A stretch of DNA of 64,000 nucleotides from an uncultured Lachnospiraceae bacterium (GTDB taxonomy: Bacteria; Bacillota; Clostridia; Lachnospirales; Lachnospiraceae). This document shows, in pieces, positions 41,730 to 50,738 of this stretch. The notes beneath the pieces are model-generated. The model did no database searches, was not told the origin of the DNA, and worked only from the letters and a program-made list of their open reading frames with translations. The position numbers were made by a program, and so were the translations under genes. The stretch's first letter is position 1, and each line of letters begins with the position of its first letter. The stretch spans positions 62,001-126,000 of the forward strand of contig CAMWFQ010000008.1 of NCBI GenBank assembly GCA_947173495.1, read 5' to 3'.

Positions 41730-43055
41730 ATGAAAATAAGAAAATGGATGATGATGGTATTGGGCAGCGCACTGACGATATCAGTCCTTGCAGGATGCAG
41801 CAGTACAGAGGAAACAGGGAGAAAATATCCGGAGGGCACATTCATGTATTGTTCTGCAGGACTACCGCAGTATAAAAAAGTATTCTTCGATTCCTTTCTG
41901 GAAAGAAAGGAAATTGAGGGAATTAATGTGGAGTACCAGGCGGCAGATGCAAGTACGCTTCAGCAGCAGATGCTTCTGGGTTTTCAGTCCGGAACCTATG
42001 AGGATCTCCCGGATGTGATCTATATAGGGCCGGCGGAAATTGCGCAGTTTCAGGAGTATGATATGCTGGTTGATTTGACGGATATTTTGGAGCCGCTGGG
42101 AGACCAGCTGGTAGATGGCGCGCTGGACTCCGTAACTTACAATGGAAAGATCTATGCTTATCCGGACGAAATCCGTCCGCAGGTACTGTATTATAACAGG
42201 GAGATTTTTGAAGAATATGAGATAGACCCTGCAAGATGCGAGACCATTGAAGGATGGATCGAAGTAGGGCGTGAATTAAAGGAGAAGTCGGATGGAAAAG
42301 TATATCTTTCTAATTACGACCCGGGAAAGAATACGTGGCGTTATTACTTAAGGCGCGGATTTATTCCCCAGGCCGGCGGCAGAATTTTTGATGAGGAAGG
42401 GAATGTTGTTTTCGGGGAGGATGAGGGGACAAAGCTGGCCATGAATACACTGGCAACATTGATGGAAGAAGAGCTTTTGATCTCCGCACCGTGGATGCAG
42501 CCGGCTTCTTTTGACGCTATGAGAAGTAATCAGATCGCAACATTCTATATTGGAGCATTTTATGATGAGCATATGCAGAAAAATGTACCGGATGATGCGG
42601 GAAAGTGGGGGATTCTTCCGGCACCGTATTTTGAAAAAATTGGCTTAAAGGGCGCTCCTGTGGGAGGAGGTGCGGCAATCGTTAAAAAACCGGATCTGAA
42701 GTATGCAGAGCTGTTTGAAGATATCTGGATGGACTACAATTTTAATTTTGAAGCAAGAAAAGAATATGTTCAGCAGATGATGGACGAAGGCGGACCGTAT
42801 TCCAACAGTGTAGTAAAGGAGGCGCTGGAAGATTCATTCTGGCAGCAGGGAGATGATTATTATGGAGGCCAGTCTTTGATGAAGGCCGAAGCGGATGGTC
42901 TGATGGGAGGTGCGCCTCCGCTGAAAACGGATTTGAACGATAATCTGGCGGATGGGATTATTTCGCCGGAAATCGAGAAGTTTCTGGCAGGAGAACAGAC
43001 AATAGAAGAGGCGCTTGTCAATGCTGACAGGCAGCTGAAAGAAAAAATAGAATAA
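41730..43055 (+). CDS. Sugar ABC transporter substrate-binding lipoprotein
   Basis: The 441-residue product has lipobox SVLAGC (Cys23), so it is tethered outside the membrane. It has the family 1 solute-binding fold, with GTYEDLPDVIYIGPAEIAQF, a central YNREIFEEYEIDP segment and the C-terminal helix EEALVNADRQLKEK. It delivers a carbohydrate to the two permeases encoded downstream. No ATPase gene is in the locus, so a shared MsmX-type ATPase is expected. The sugar is not identifiable. Confidence 0.92.
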   Translation: MKIRKWMMMVLGSALTISVLAGCSSTEETGRKYPEGTFMYCSAGLPQYKKVFFDSFLERKEIEGINVEYQAADASTLQQQMLLGFQSGTYEDLPDVIYIGPAEIAQFQEYDMLVDLTDILEPLGDQLVDGALDSVTYNGKIYAYPDEIRPQVLYYNREIFEEYEIDPARCETIEGWIEVGRELKEKSDGKVYLSNYDPGKNTWRYYLRRGFIPQAGGRIFDEEGNVVFGEDEGTKLAMNTLATLMEEELLISAPWMQPASFDAMRSNQIATFYIGAFYDEHMQKNVPDDAGKWGILPAPYFEKIGLKGAPVGGGAAIVKKPDLKYAELFEDIWMDYNFNFEARKEYVQQMMDEGGPYSNSVVKEALEDSFWQQGDDYYGGQSLMKAEADGLMGGAPPLKTDLNDNLADGIISPEIEKFLAGEQTIEEALVNADRQLKEKIE

Positions 43056-43079
43056 TTATTACGGTGGAAGGAGACGGAC

Positions 43080-44234
43080 ATGAGGCTTGATTTAAATGAT
43101 TTGCAATTGACAGATACGCATTGTCATGATTTTGCAATTGGCAGGGAAAATAGATCTTTTGCGAAGTGTGTTTCAATGACAGGAGATCCGCACCCTGACG
43201 AAGATGATGAGAGTACATTGACTTATATGAATTTGATGCGGTATATGCGAAGATATTATAAGATGCCGGAAGGCACGCCGGATGCAGAGGTGATTGCATA
43301 CCGGAATCAGCAATACCGGAAGGATCCGAAAGCATATGTAAAGAGACTGCGGGATAACAGCAAAATTCAGTATTATTGTGTGGATATTGGAGCTCCGGTA
43401 GAGGGAAAACTACATACAGCAGAGGAAGAGGCATTTTACAGGGATGTAATACCGGAAGGATCGGTTCGTGAGATTGTGCGGATTGAACCGATCATGAGAG
43501 AATTGTTTAAACAAAAACTGTCATTTCAGGAGTTTACAGACCAATTTCTGGTGCAGCTGCGGCAGATGATAGCGGAGCATAATGCAATTGGCGTCAAATC
43601 TGTGATTGGATATCATACAGGGCTGGCTATTGAGCCCGTAAGTGAAAAATGTGCGGAGGCCGGATATGATAAGTATGTGACAGGCACGGGAGAGGAACAG
43701 GATGAGAAGTCACTCAGAGATTATATGATCCCTCTGTCGCTGGATATCTGTAAGGAACTGGATCTGCCAATGCAGTTTCATACCGGTTTTGGTTCGGCCC
43801 CCATGTGTAACCTGAAAAAAATGAATCCCATTGGTATGTACGATCTGTTGAATGATGAGCGCTATAAAGGAAAGATTTCCATTGTGTTGCTGCATGCCGG
43901 CTATCCATATGTAAAGGAGACAGGAATTCTGGTGAATAATTACAGTAACGTGTACAGTGATTTTTCTTCTATGCTTTACACGGCATCCACGGCGACGTTT
44001 TCGGCAATTTTTGATATGCTTGCGATGGCGCCCACGAATAAAATCATGTATGCTTCCGATACTGGCGGATATCCGGAAACTACCTGGTTCGCGGCGAAGT
44101 ACTTTAAGGAGCAGCTGGCCAGGGCACTGGAAAAGTATATGTGTGATGAGATTATTTCCTATGAAAAGGCCATGGAGATTGCGGAAAACATTTGCTGGAA
44201 AACCGCATGCAGAGTTTACAAAAAGCTGAGTTAA
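43080..44234 (+). CDS. Amidohydrolase family 2 (TIM-barrel metal hydrolase)
   Basis: The 384-residue amidohydrolase-2 family protein has an N-terminal HxH-type metal motif (TDTHCHDF), a histidine in MQFHTGFGSAP, another in VLLHAGYPYV and an aspartate in YASDTGGYPET. These four metal or catalytic positions are typical of the family, including the FluG N-terminal group. It is inserted between the binding protein and the permeases of the sugar locus, so a role in processing the imported compound, or a sugar-acid derivative, is plausible. The reaction is not determinable from sequence. Confidence 0.85.
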   Translation: MRLDLNDLQLTDTHCHDFAIGRENRSFAKCVSMTGDPHPDEDDESTLTYMNLMRYMRRYYKMPEGTPDAEVIAYRNQQYRKDPKAYVKRLRDNSKIQYYCVDIGAPVEGKLHTAEEEAFYRDVIPEGSVREIVRIEPIMRELFKQKLSFQEFTDQFLVQLRQMIAEHNAIGVKSVIGYHTGLAIEPVSEKCAEAGYDKYVTGTGEEQDEKSLRDYMIPLSLDICKELDLPMQFHTGFGSAPMCNLKKMNPIGMYDLLNDERYKGKISIVLLHAGYPYVKETGILVNNYSNVYSDFSSMLYTASTATFSAIFDMLAMAPTNKIMYASDTGGYPETTWFAAKYFKEQLARALEKYMCDEIISYEKAMEIAENICWKTACRVYKKLS

Positions 44235-44267
44235 TGCAGAAGTAAAGGAATTTAGAGAGGAGCTTTT

Positions 44268-45164
44268 ATGGTTGGATCAAACAAAATCCGTAAGTGGATA
44301 AAGAAGTATAAGACGCCCTACCTGTTTATATCTCCGTTTTTCATTTTATTTCTTTTATTTCAGCTGGTTCCGATGGTACAGTCTTTTTATTACAGCTTTA
44401 CGGAATTTGACGGTATGCACACACCGGAATTTACCGGACTGAAAAACTACAGGAATCTGTTTAAGACCGGGAATTATGCCTTCTGGGACTCTTTGGAAAA
44501 CACAGTGATTTACTGGATGGTCTGCAGTTTTTTCATCATTGTTTTTGCTTTTGGGGTGGCACTGCTTCTGAATCGCGAAAAGCTGAAGGGGAAGGCGTTT
44601 ATCAAGACGGCGGCATTTCTTCCGTATGTTTGTGCCTCCATAGCAATTGCGCTGGTTTTTAATATGCTGTTCGACCATAACAGCGGACTGATTAACGATA
44701 TTCTGTCACGGCTTGGCTTTGAAAAAATAGGCTGGCTGACTACGTCGAAGTTTGCCAGAATACCGGTTATCATACTTTTTTGCTGGAGAAGTATTCCGTG
44801 GTACAGCATCATTATTCTCTCTGGACTATTAAGCATACCTGCCGATTACTATGAGGCTGCGACAATTGACGGGGGAAATGTGATACAGAAATTTTTTTAT
44901 ATCACAGTTCCCCTGATGAGAAATGTACTTTTCTTCTGCCTGATTACCACAACTGGCGATACGTGGAAGATGTTTAATGAATCCTATATTTTAAAAGGGC
45001 CGGCTTATTCCAATGCAACGCTTTTTCAATATATGTATGAAAATGCGTTTAAACTGTTTGATCTGGGATATGCGGCGGCAATCGGGTATATCCTGGCGAT
45101 GGTTATGATGGCGATTTCTGCTGCTCAGTTTATCTTTCGGAGGAAGCAGGGCAATAATGATTAG
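44268..45164 (+). CDS. Sugar ABC transporter permease (MalF/UgpA type)
   Basis: The 298-residue membrane protein has six predicted helices. The first is LFISPFFILFLLFQLVPMVQSFYYSF. The cytoplasmic EAA loop that docks with the ATPase reads YYEAATIDGGNVIQKFFYITVPLM. It pairs with the second permease 12 bp downstream. ATG 44268 follows AGAGAGGAGCTTTT. Confidence 0.94.
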   Translation: MVGSNKIRKWIKKYKTPYLFISPFFILFLLFQLVPMVQSFYYSFTEFDGMHTPEFTGLKNYRNLFKTGNYAFWDSLENTVIYWMVCSFFIIVFAFGVALLLNREKLKGKAFIKTAAFLPYVCASIAIALVFNMLFDHNSGLINDILSRLGFEKIGWLTTSKFARIPVIILFCWRSIPWYSIIILSGLLSIPADYYEAATIDGGNVIQKFFYITVPLMRNVLFFCLITTTGDTWKMFNESYILKGPAYSNATLFQYMYENAFKLFDLGYAAAIGYILAMVMMAISAAQFIFRRKQGNND

Positions 45165-45176
45165 GGGGTATGTGCA

Positions 45177-46013
45177 ATGGGGAGAAAAAAACGGTATTTT
45201 GCAGTAGTGGAATTTTTTTTGATTGTCCTGGTCTGTCTGGTCTGCCTGTTTCCGATTGTCTGGATCGTATTGATTTCCGTTAAACCGGTGACGGAATCTA
45301 TGATGGGGATATCGGCAATTATTCCAAAGGGGTTCACATTAGAGAACTATAAAAGGGTATTAAAGTTGATCCCCAACCTGCCGGTAAATTTTTTTAATAA
45401 TGTGTTCGTCTCGCTGGTGGGAACGGTAAGTACTTTGTTTTTCTGCTCTCTGGCCGGATTTGCGTTCGCAAAGTATGAGTTTCCGGGAAGAAATTTTTTA
45501 TATCTGTTTCTTCTTGCCACTATGATGATTCCTCAGGAGACAGGAGTGATTCCACTGTTTATTATTTTCAGGAAAATGGGATTGGTTAACAGTCTGTGGG
45601 GGCTGATTATTCCGCGGCTGGCTACGGCAGTAGGCATTTTTTATATGACAGAGTATATGCGGGATGTTCCATACGAAATTATGGAAGCCGCAAGGATGGA
45701 CGGATGCTCTGAGTTTATGATTTATGCAAGGATCGTCTGCCCTATCATCAAGCCGGGGCTTGCTTCATGGGCAATGTTGACGATGATAGCCCGATGGAAT
45801 GACTTCTTCTGGCCGCTGATTCTGCTGAGAAATTCTAAGAAATACACTTTGATGGTAGCAATTTCCCTGCTGCCGGCCAGCGATGGGCTGTCTACGCCGT
45901 GGCCTACGATTATGGCAGGCGTTTCGATTGCAGTTTTTCCGGTGCTGATCGCCTATATTATAATTCAGAGATTTCAGGTGGTGAATGTGGCAGCAGGCGC
46001 AGTCAAAGGATAG
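45177..46013 (+). CDS. Sugar ABC transporter permease (MalG/UgpE type)
   Basis: The 278-residue membrane protein has six helices. The first is FFLIVLVCLVCLFPIVWIVLISVKP. The EAA loop reads YEIMEAARMDGCSEFMIYARIVCPIIKPG. It completes the translocation pore with the upstream permease. ATG 45177 follows TAGGGGGTATGTGCA. It is the last structural gene before the LacI-type regulator. Confidence 0.94.
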   Translation: MGRKKRYFAVVEFFLIVLVCLVCLFPIVWIVLISVKPVTESMMGISAIIPKGFTLENYKRVLKLIPNLPVNFFNNVFVSLVGTVSTLFFCSLAGFAFAKYEFPGRNFLYLFLLATMMIPQETGVIPLFIIFRKMGLVNSLWGLIIPRLATAVGIFYMTEYMRDVPYEIMEAARMDGCSEFMIYARIVCPIIKPGLASWAMLTMIARWNDFFWPLILLRNSKKYTLMVAISLLPASDGLSTPWPTIMAGVSIAVFPVLIAYIIIQRFQVVNVAAGAVKG

Positions 46014-46202
46014 AAATAAAGGAAATAAATGAAAGAGAATGAAAGTGGAAAGGAAAGGTGATTGATGTTATAATAATCTCCATAAAGTAAGGCCATCAGA
46101 CTTATTTTTCAACCTGAACACATCCTGACAGAAAATACGTATTGACGGTACAGCTTTGCCGTTCCCTGAAAGAGCGCACCGTTTAGAGAGGAGGCGTTAT
46201 AT
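46014..46202 (+). other. Intergenic region before the LacI-type gene
   Basis: The 189-bp gap contains a TATAAT hexamer (TGTTATAATAATC, near 46070) that may be the regulator's promoter. A perfect AATACGTATT palindrome (46134-46143) is a possible autoregulatory site. No clear terminator follows the permease gene. Confidence 0.4.
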
Positions 46203-47198
46203 TTGGTTACGATTAAAGATATAGCGAAGGAGGCAGGGGTGAGCGCGATGACGGTTTCGAGAGTTGTCCATGGAAACAAGGAGAAAGTGTCGAAAGAGAC
46301 AACGGAGCGGGTCCAGAAAATAATAGACAGGACAGGATACATTCCCAACTCATCCGCACGAAGCCTGGTGGTAAAAAATTCCCGGATTATCGCTGTAATT
46401 ATCAATATGGAAGTGAACGACCGCCTTCTGATGTCTCCTCATAATGCGCTTCTTCTTGAAATAATGGCAAAAAAAATTCGCAGTGAATCCTACTATATGA
46501 TGATTCATTTTGTGAATACCGCATCTGAAATCACTCAGTGTCTGAAATCCTGGAGGGTGGATGGATGTATTTTGATGGGAATTCAGGGCGATGTAGTAAA
46601 AGACATTGAAAAAAGCAATCCTATCCCGAAAGTGTATATTGATACCAGGAACCATGACGTCTGCCATATCGGGATTGATGACCAGAGAGGCGGTTATCTT
46701 GCCACAGAATATCTGATCAAAAAGGGGCATAAAAAACTGATTATGGTCAGTGCGCCGGTCCTGTTTCCTGAGGAATCCGCGCATATGCGGTATTGTGGAT
46801 TCAGGCAGTGCATAGAAGAATACTGCCGAAAGAGCGAGGATGAATATGTTGGGGAGCACATCATAGAGAAAGACAGTGAAAAGGCGGGAGAAAGAATCCG
46901 GGCGCTGATGCAGGAGGGCTACACGGGGGCGTTTATTTTTGCAGATAATTTTGCCATAGAGATAATGGAGGATTTGAAAACCCATGGGATTCGAATACCG
47001 GAGGATTTTGCGGTAATCGGGTTTGATAATCAGCGGATGAGCTATTTTGTGACGCCAAAGCTGACTACGGTTTCTCAGAATGTGGAGGAAAAAGGATTAA
47101 ATGCGGTGAAGATGCTTTTTCAGATCATGCGTGGAGAGAAAGTGGAATGCAAATCGATCGTTTTGCCGCTCCAGCTTATCGAGAGGGAATCAGTATAA
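46203..47198 (+). CDS. LacI family transcriptional regulator
   Basis: The 331-residue product has an N-terminal LacI helix-turn-helix with hinge (VTIKDIAKEAGVSAMTVSRVV, YIPNSSARSLVVKNS) and a periplasmic-binding-protein-like sensor domain (DDQRGGYLATEYLIKKGHKKL, PEDFAVIGFDNQRMSYFVTPKLTTV). Translation starts at TTG 46203 after GAGAGGAGGCGTTATAT, a rarer start codon that may keep levels low. It most likely represses the sugar ABC operon through the palindrome near 41.64 kb. Confidence 0.93.
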   Translation: MVTIKDIAKEAGVSAMTVSRVVHGNKEKVSKETTERVQKIIDRTGYIPNSSARSLVVKNSRIIAVIINMEVNDRLLMSPHNALLLEIMAKKIRSESYYMMIHFVNTASEITQCLKSWRVDGCILMGIQGDVVKDIEKSNPIPKVYIDTRNHDVCHIGIDDQRGGYLATEYLIKKGHKKLIMVSAPVLFPEESAHMRYCGFRQCIEEYCRKSEDEYVGEHIIEKDSEKAGERIRALMQEGYTGAFIFADNFAIEIMEDLKTHGIRIPEDFAVIGFDNQRMSYFVTPKLTTVSQNVEEKGLNAVKMLFQIMRGEKVECKSIVLPLQLIERESV

Positions 47199-47220
47199 CA
47201 GTAACCGGTCGGAGGAAGGA

Positions 47221-48153
47221 ATGGATATAACAATGAAGAAAATTAAATTAGGCTCCAGCGATCTGGAGATACCGGCGATTGCGGTGGGGTGTATGAGGAT
47301 GAATAGCCTGGAGCTTTCAGAGGCAGAGGTATTTGTAAAGGAAGTTGTGGATATGGGAGCCGCATATTTTGACCATGCAGATATATATGGGGGAGGAAAG
47401 TGCGAAGAAATTTTCGGCTCTTTGCTGCATCGGAATCCCGGCCTCAGAGAAAAAATGATTCTACAGTCCAAAGCGGGTATTGTACCGGGGATTATGTATG
47501 ACAATTCAAAGGATTATCTTGTGAAGGCCGTAGATGGGATATTAAAACGTCTGCAGACAGATTATCTGGATGTTTTTCTCATCCACAGACCGGACGCCCT
47601 GGCTGATATGGAGGAAACGGCTGATGCGCTGGAAACTCTGTACCAATCAGGAAAGGTCAGATTTTTTGGGGTATCCAACTACAGAACCGGACAGATACGC
47701 CTTCTATCAAAGTACCTGGTGCACAGGATCATGGTAAACCAGTTGCAGCTGAGCCTGACCAATTCAACGATGATTCAAAGCGGTATGGAGGCCAATATGC
47801 TGACGGATGGAGCGGTTGACAGAGATGGCGAGGTCTTGGATTACTGCCGTATGAATGATATCACGATACAGACATGGTCGCCTTTTCAGTTTGGCGCAAT
47901 TGCAGGGACATTTCTGGGGAATCCGGATTTTCCGGAATTAAATCAGGAGCTGGACCATCTTGCAAAGAAGTACCATACGTCTGATACAGCAATTGCGGCA
48001 GCATGGATCCTCCGGCATCCGGCTGACATGCAGCTGATCGCCGGAAGCATGAAGGTAAGCCGCCTGCGCGAAATTTGCGATGCCGTGCACATTACATTAA
48101 CAAGGCAGGAATGGTACCGTCTGTATCTTGCGGCAGGACATATACTTCCGTAA
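47221..48153 (+). CDS. Aldo/keto reductase
   Basis: The 310-residue TIM-barrel oxidoreductase carries the family signature FDHADIYGGGKCEEIFG, with catalytic Asp and Tyr. The catalytic lysine is in LQSKAGI and the histidine in VFLIHRPD. NADPH binding at the C-terminal end is suggested by LIAGSMKVSRLREI. It resembles the YdhF-like group. The frame opens within the LacI gene, but ATG 47221, after CGGAGGAAGGA, is the better start. It may act on a product of the imported sugar. Confidence 0.92.
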   Translation: MDITMKKIKLGSSDLEIPAIAVGCMRMNSLELSEAEVFVKEVVDMGAAYFDHADIYGGGKCEEIFGSLLHRNPGLREKMILQSKAGIVPGIMYDNSKDYLVKAVDGILKRLQTDYLDVFLIHRPDALADMEETADALETLYQSGKVRFFGVSNYRTGQIRLLSKYLVHRIMVNQLQLSLTNSTMIQSGMEANMLTDGAVDRDGEVLDYCRMNDITIQTWSPFQFGAIAGTFLGNPDFPELNQELDHLAKKYHTSDTAIAAAWILRHPADMQLIAGSMKVSRLREICDAVHITLTRQEWYRLYLAAGHILP

Positions 48154-48285
48154 CACTTCCGTCGCCTGTTTTCCGCTTGTCTGCCGGCAGGCGAACAGGG
48201 CTGCAGCATATAGTAAGACGGTAAAAGGGCTTTAAAAGCGGGTCTGGTTATAAATACAACAGGAAAAATAATTATGATTGCTTCT

Positions 48286-48315
48286 TTGCACCGTTCTTCC
48301 CACTATCTATATTAT
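48286..48315 (+). promoter_or_regulatory. Possible promoter of the 48.4-kb gene pair
   Basis: TTGCAC (48286-48291) and TATTAT (48310-48315) are 18 bp apart, about 40 bp before the ribosome-binding-site hairpin. The match is moderate. Confidence 0.45.
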
Positions 48316-48352
48316 AGCACAAAACCACTGAAAAATAAAGACTTGTACGCAG

Positions 48353-48388
48353 CCTCCCATGGGATTATACTACATATCCTATGGGAGG
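48353..48388 (+). promoter_or_regulatory. Hairpin that buries the ribosome binding site of the next gene
   Basis: CCTCCCATGGGAT (48353-48365) pairs over 13 bp, with one G-T pair, with ATCCTATGGGAGG (48376-48388) around a 10-nt loop. The 3' arm contains GGGAGG, the Shine-Dalgarno sequence 10 bases before ATG 48399. No T tract follows, so it is not a terminator. Confidence 0.75.
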
Positions 48389-48398
48389 TGTTGCTTAT

Positions 48399-48932
48399 AT
48401 GGGAGAACAGAACTGGCTGGAGCTGATAAGCGGACGGAATTGGCTTAAGCAGGTGCAGGAGACCAATCAGTACACAGAAAGGTTCGGTCTGACACTGTCG
48501 GAAACAGATGCTGAGCTTTTACTGTCGGAAAGGAGCAAGATTCTGAAAACAGAGCGGAGGGTTGAATTCGGGGAAAGCATTCTGCCTCAGATCATTTATA
48601 CATTCTGCGATTCTGCCTATCTGTCACAGAGCGATTATGCTGAGATGCTTATACGCCTGCAGGAAATCTTTTATATGTACAAAAATGAGATGCAGGATGA
48701 AATTACGGACGAGGAGCTGCTGAATTTTATGAGGGAACAGTTTGAAAACGTATGCTGCGGAGATTTGGATTATCTGGAGAGTACCTGTCTGAATATTTTT
48801 GCGCAGGCAGTAAGAGCAGGATACAGGGGATATCACAGAAGCCGTGGAAAGGGGGAGTTTGCAGAGCTGGATATTGTCAAAAGGTGGGATAAAGAACTGT
48901 ACCTGGAAGCATTGAAAGAACTTTACGGTTAA
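48399..48932 (+). CDS. Uncharacterised protein (DUF6323-like), first of a pair
   Basis: The 177-residue soluble, mostly helical protein resembles the family I recall as DUF6323 (RFGLTLSETDAELLLSERSKILKTERRVEFGESILPQIIYTFCDS); this is from memory and unverified. It starts at ATG 48399. An in-frame ATG at 48381 lies within the ribosome binding site and is not used. The mRNA hairpin over its binding site suggests conditional translation. The next gene follows 23 bp downstream and is the usual partner. No function is known to me. Confidence 0.7.
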   Translation: MGEQNWLELISGRNWLKQVQETNQYTERFGLTLSETDAELLLSERSKILKTERRVEFGESILPQIIYTFCDSAYLSQSDYAEMLIRLQEIFYMYKNEMQDEITDEELLNFMREQFENVCCGDLDYLESTCLNIFAQAVRAGYRGYHRSRGKGEFAELDIVKRWDKELYLEALKELYG

Positions 48933-48955
48933 ATGGTTCGGGAAAGGAGACTGCT

Positions 48956-49834
48956 GTGGATTATAAAATGGAAGAACTGTTGCCCATCGTCTCGGAACTG
49001 GCGCAGAAATATACCGGGTACGAAAGTACTTCGGTCACATATGAAAAAGCGCAGATGCTTATGGGGGCTGTTTTATATTGCCTGAAAGAATATGAGCATT
49101 CTCTGGCAGGTGCAGAGAATCCGGCCGGAGCGAAAGGAGGGGTCCGGAAAGACAGCCTGAGCGTTAAGGACGGCTCTGCCAGGGAATGGTATGAAGCAGG
49201 CGCCAGGCTCGTACTTGAAAAGGCGGCCGGGATACGGGAAATTTTTAATGAACTGTCGGCTGGTTTCAGTGACTTCGGTGTAAAATGCCTGCATGATACG
49301 GTACAGAAAGGAATTCCGGAATTTTTAAAATGGTATGATGCCGCATTTTGCCCACAGGACACGATTTTAACGCTGGACTATCCTCTGCTTACGGACATCA
49401 GTTCCCTGAACGGAGTGGATGCAGTTTATCAGTATATCAGTGATGTACGGACAGAACAACGGTTTTTGGAGAAGCTGGAAAGAAAATATATAACGAATCT
49501 TCTGGAGCGGTATGATCCTTCCTACCGGGATATGGCGGAAAATATATGTAGAATTGTACTGCCCAATATCATAGGCCATATAGCGGTTAAAACGCCTTTG
49601 GGAGAAAGCGGGGCAGGTGTGGAGGAATATGCCGTACTGTCCGGTATATTTAAAGAAAAAACAATCCCTGACATAGAAAATACCATAAAGTACTTTATGC
49701 GAGGGATTGTGAACCGTTTCTATGAAAATAATAAGGATATCCTTGCTTACCTGTATCAGGATGCAGGGAACCTGGCCGTGCGCATCGGCACGGCGGCCCG
49801 GTATGAACGGCTGGATAAAGTTTTTCTTTTATAA
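48956..49834 (+). CDS. Uncharacterised protein (DUF6179-like), second of a pair
   Basis: The 292-residue helical protein resembles the family I recall as DUF6179 (YTGYESTSVTYEKAQMLMGAVLYCL near the N-terminus; LLERYDPSYRDMAENICRIVLPNIIGHI centrally); this is unverified. No membrane segment or enzyme motif stands out. Translation begins with GTG 48956, 7 bases after AAAGGAG; an ATG four codons later is possible. It is convergent with upp, and the shared hairpin between them serves upp. Confidence 0.7.
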   Translation: MDYKMEELLPIVSELAQKYTGYESTSVTYEKAQMLMGAVLYCLKEYEHSLAGAENPAGAKGGVRKDSLSVKDGSAREWYEAGARLVLEKAAGIREIFNELSAGFSDFGVKCLHDTVQKGIPEFLKWYDAAFCPQDTILTLDYPLLTDISSLNGVDAVYQYISDVRTEQRFLEKLERKYITNLLERYDPSYRDMAENICRIVLPNIIGHIAVKTPLGESGAGVEEYAVLSGIFKEKTIPDIENTIKYFMRGIVNRFYENNKDILAYLYQDAGNLAVRIGTAARYERLDKVFLL

Positions 49835-49873
49835 AAAGGCTTTGGGAGAATTGGCTGATCCGTCAGAGCCTTT
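49835..49873 (-). terminator. upp terminator
   Basis: AAAGGCT (49873-49867 in transcript order) pairs with AGCCTTT (49841-49835). On the minus strand it is followed by TTATAAAAG with a T-rich start. On the plus strand there is no T tract, so it mainly serves upp. Confidence 0.65.
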
Positions 49874-49888
49874 GGCTGTCCGCAGGAG

Positions 49889-50536
49889 CTATTTTGTACC
49901 GAAAATACGGTCTCCGGCATCTCCCAGGCCCGGACAGATATAAGCGTGATCGTTCAGGCATCTGTCAAGGTGGCCCACATAGATCTGAATATCGGGATGA
50001 AGCTCGTTCAGCTTTTGAAGACCTTCGGGTGCGGCGATGATGCACATGAACTTGATATGCTTTCCGCCATGCTGTTTGATGAAATTCACGGCTTCTGCGC
50101 CGGAGCCTCCGGTGGCAAGCATGGGATCCAGGACGATGATCGTTCGCTGGTCGATGGGCTCAGGGAGTTTACAGTAATATTCATGAGGCTCATGGGTCGC
50201 AGGATCCCGGTACAGACCGATATGCCCGACTTTAGCAGAAGGTACCAGGGCAAGCATTCCGCTCACCATTCCCAGACCGGCCCGGAGAATGGGGACGATG
50301 GCCATTTTTTTGCCTGAGATCATGGGCGTCATGCAGGTTTCAATAGGGGTTTTGACTTCCACATCTTCCAGAGGAAGATCGCCTAAGGCCTCATAGCCCA
50401 TCAGCATGGCAATTTCTTCTATCAGCTTCCGGAATTCATTGGTTCCGGTGTTTTCATCCCGCAGACGGGAAATTTTGTGTTGAATCAGAGGGTGGTTCAG
50501 TATAAACACGTTGTTCATATTCTTTAGTTGTTCCAT
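49889..50536 (-). CDS. upp: Uracil phosphoribosyltransferase
   Basis: This salvage enzyme makes UMP from uracil and phosphoribosyl diphosphate. The 215-residue product shows the [13 protein letters not shown] segment, the phosphoribosyl site [16 protein letters not shown] and the uracil-binding [17 protein letters not shown] end. ATG 50536 follows GGAGGACTGCC, so it is used even though the family's usual start [13 protein letters not shown] lies six codons further in. It is divergent from the uracil permease gene, giving a compact uptake-and-salvage unit. Confidence 0.96.
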   Translation of the reverse strand: MEQLKNMNNVFILNHPLIQHKISRLRDENTGTNEFRKLIEEIAMLMGYEALGDLPLEDVEVKTPIETCMTPMISGKKMAIVPILRAGLGMVSGMLALVPSAKVGHIGLYRDPATHEPHEYYCKLPEPIDQRTIIVLDPMLATGGSGAEAVNFIKQHGGKHIKFMCIIAAPEGLQKLNELHPDIQIYVGHLDRCLNDHAYICPGLGDAGDRIFGTK

Positions 50537-50590
50537 GGCAGTCCTCCATAAACTGGCTTTGTCTTTGCAACAGAAAAAATCTCTAATAAA

Positions 50591-50619
50591 ATTTTAGTTC
50601 AACTCAGAGCTTAAGTCAA
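50591..50619 (-). promoter_or_regulatory. upp promoter
   Basis: On the minus strand TTGACT (50619-50614) and TAAAAT (50596-50591) are 17 bp apart, about 55 bp before the upp start. Confidence 0.75.
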
Positions 50620-50646
50620 CGGAAGAAAATATTATTTAAATTTCTC

Positions 50647-50675
50647 TTGTCCGCCAGTAAGGAATCCTTTATACT
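50647..50675 (+). promoter_or_regulatory. Uracil permease promoter
   Basis: TTGTCC (50647-50652) and TATACT (50670-50675) are 17 bp apart. A CGGTTT/AAACCG hairpin follows in the leader. I do not see a PyrR-binding consensus or attenuator terminator. Confidence 0.65.
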
Positions 50676-50738
50676 GGTAGAAGCGGTTTGAGAAATGACT
50701 TAAACCGGCAGACAAATGCATAACAGGAGGATAGTGAG

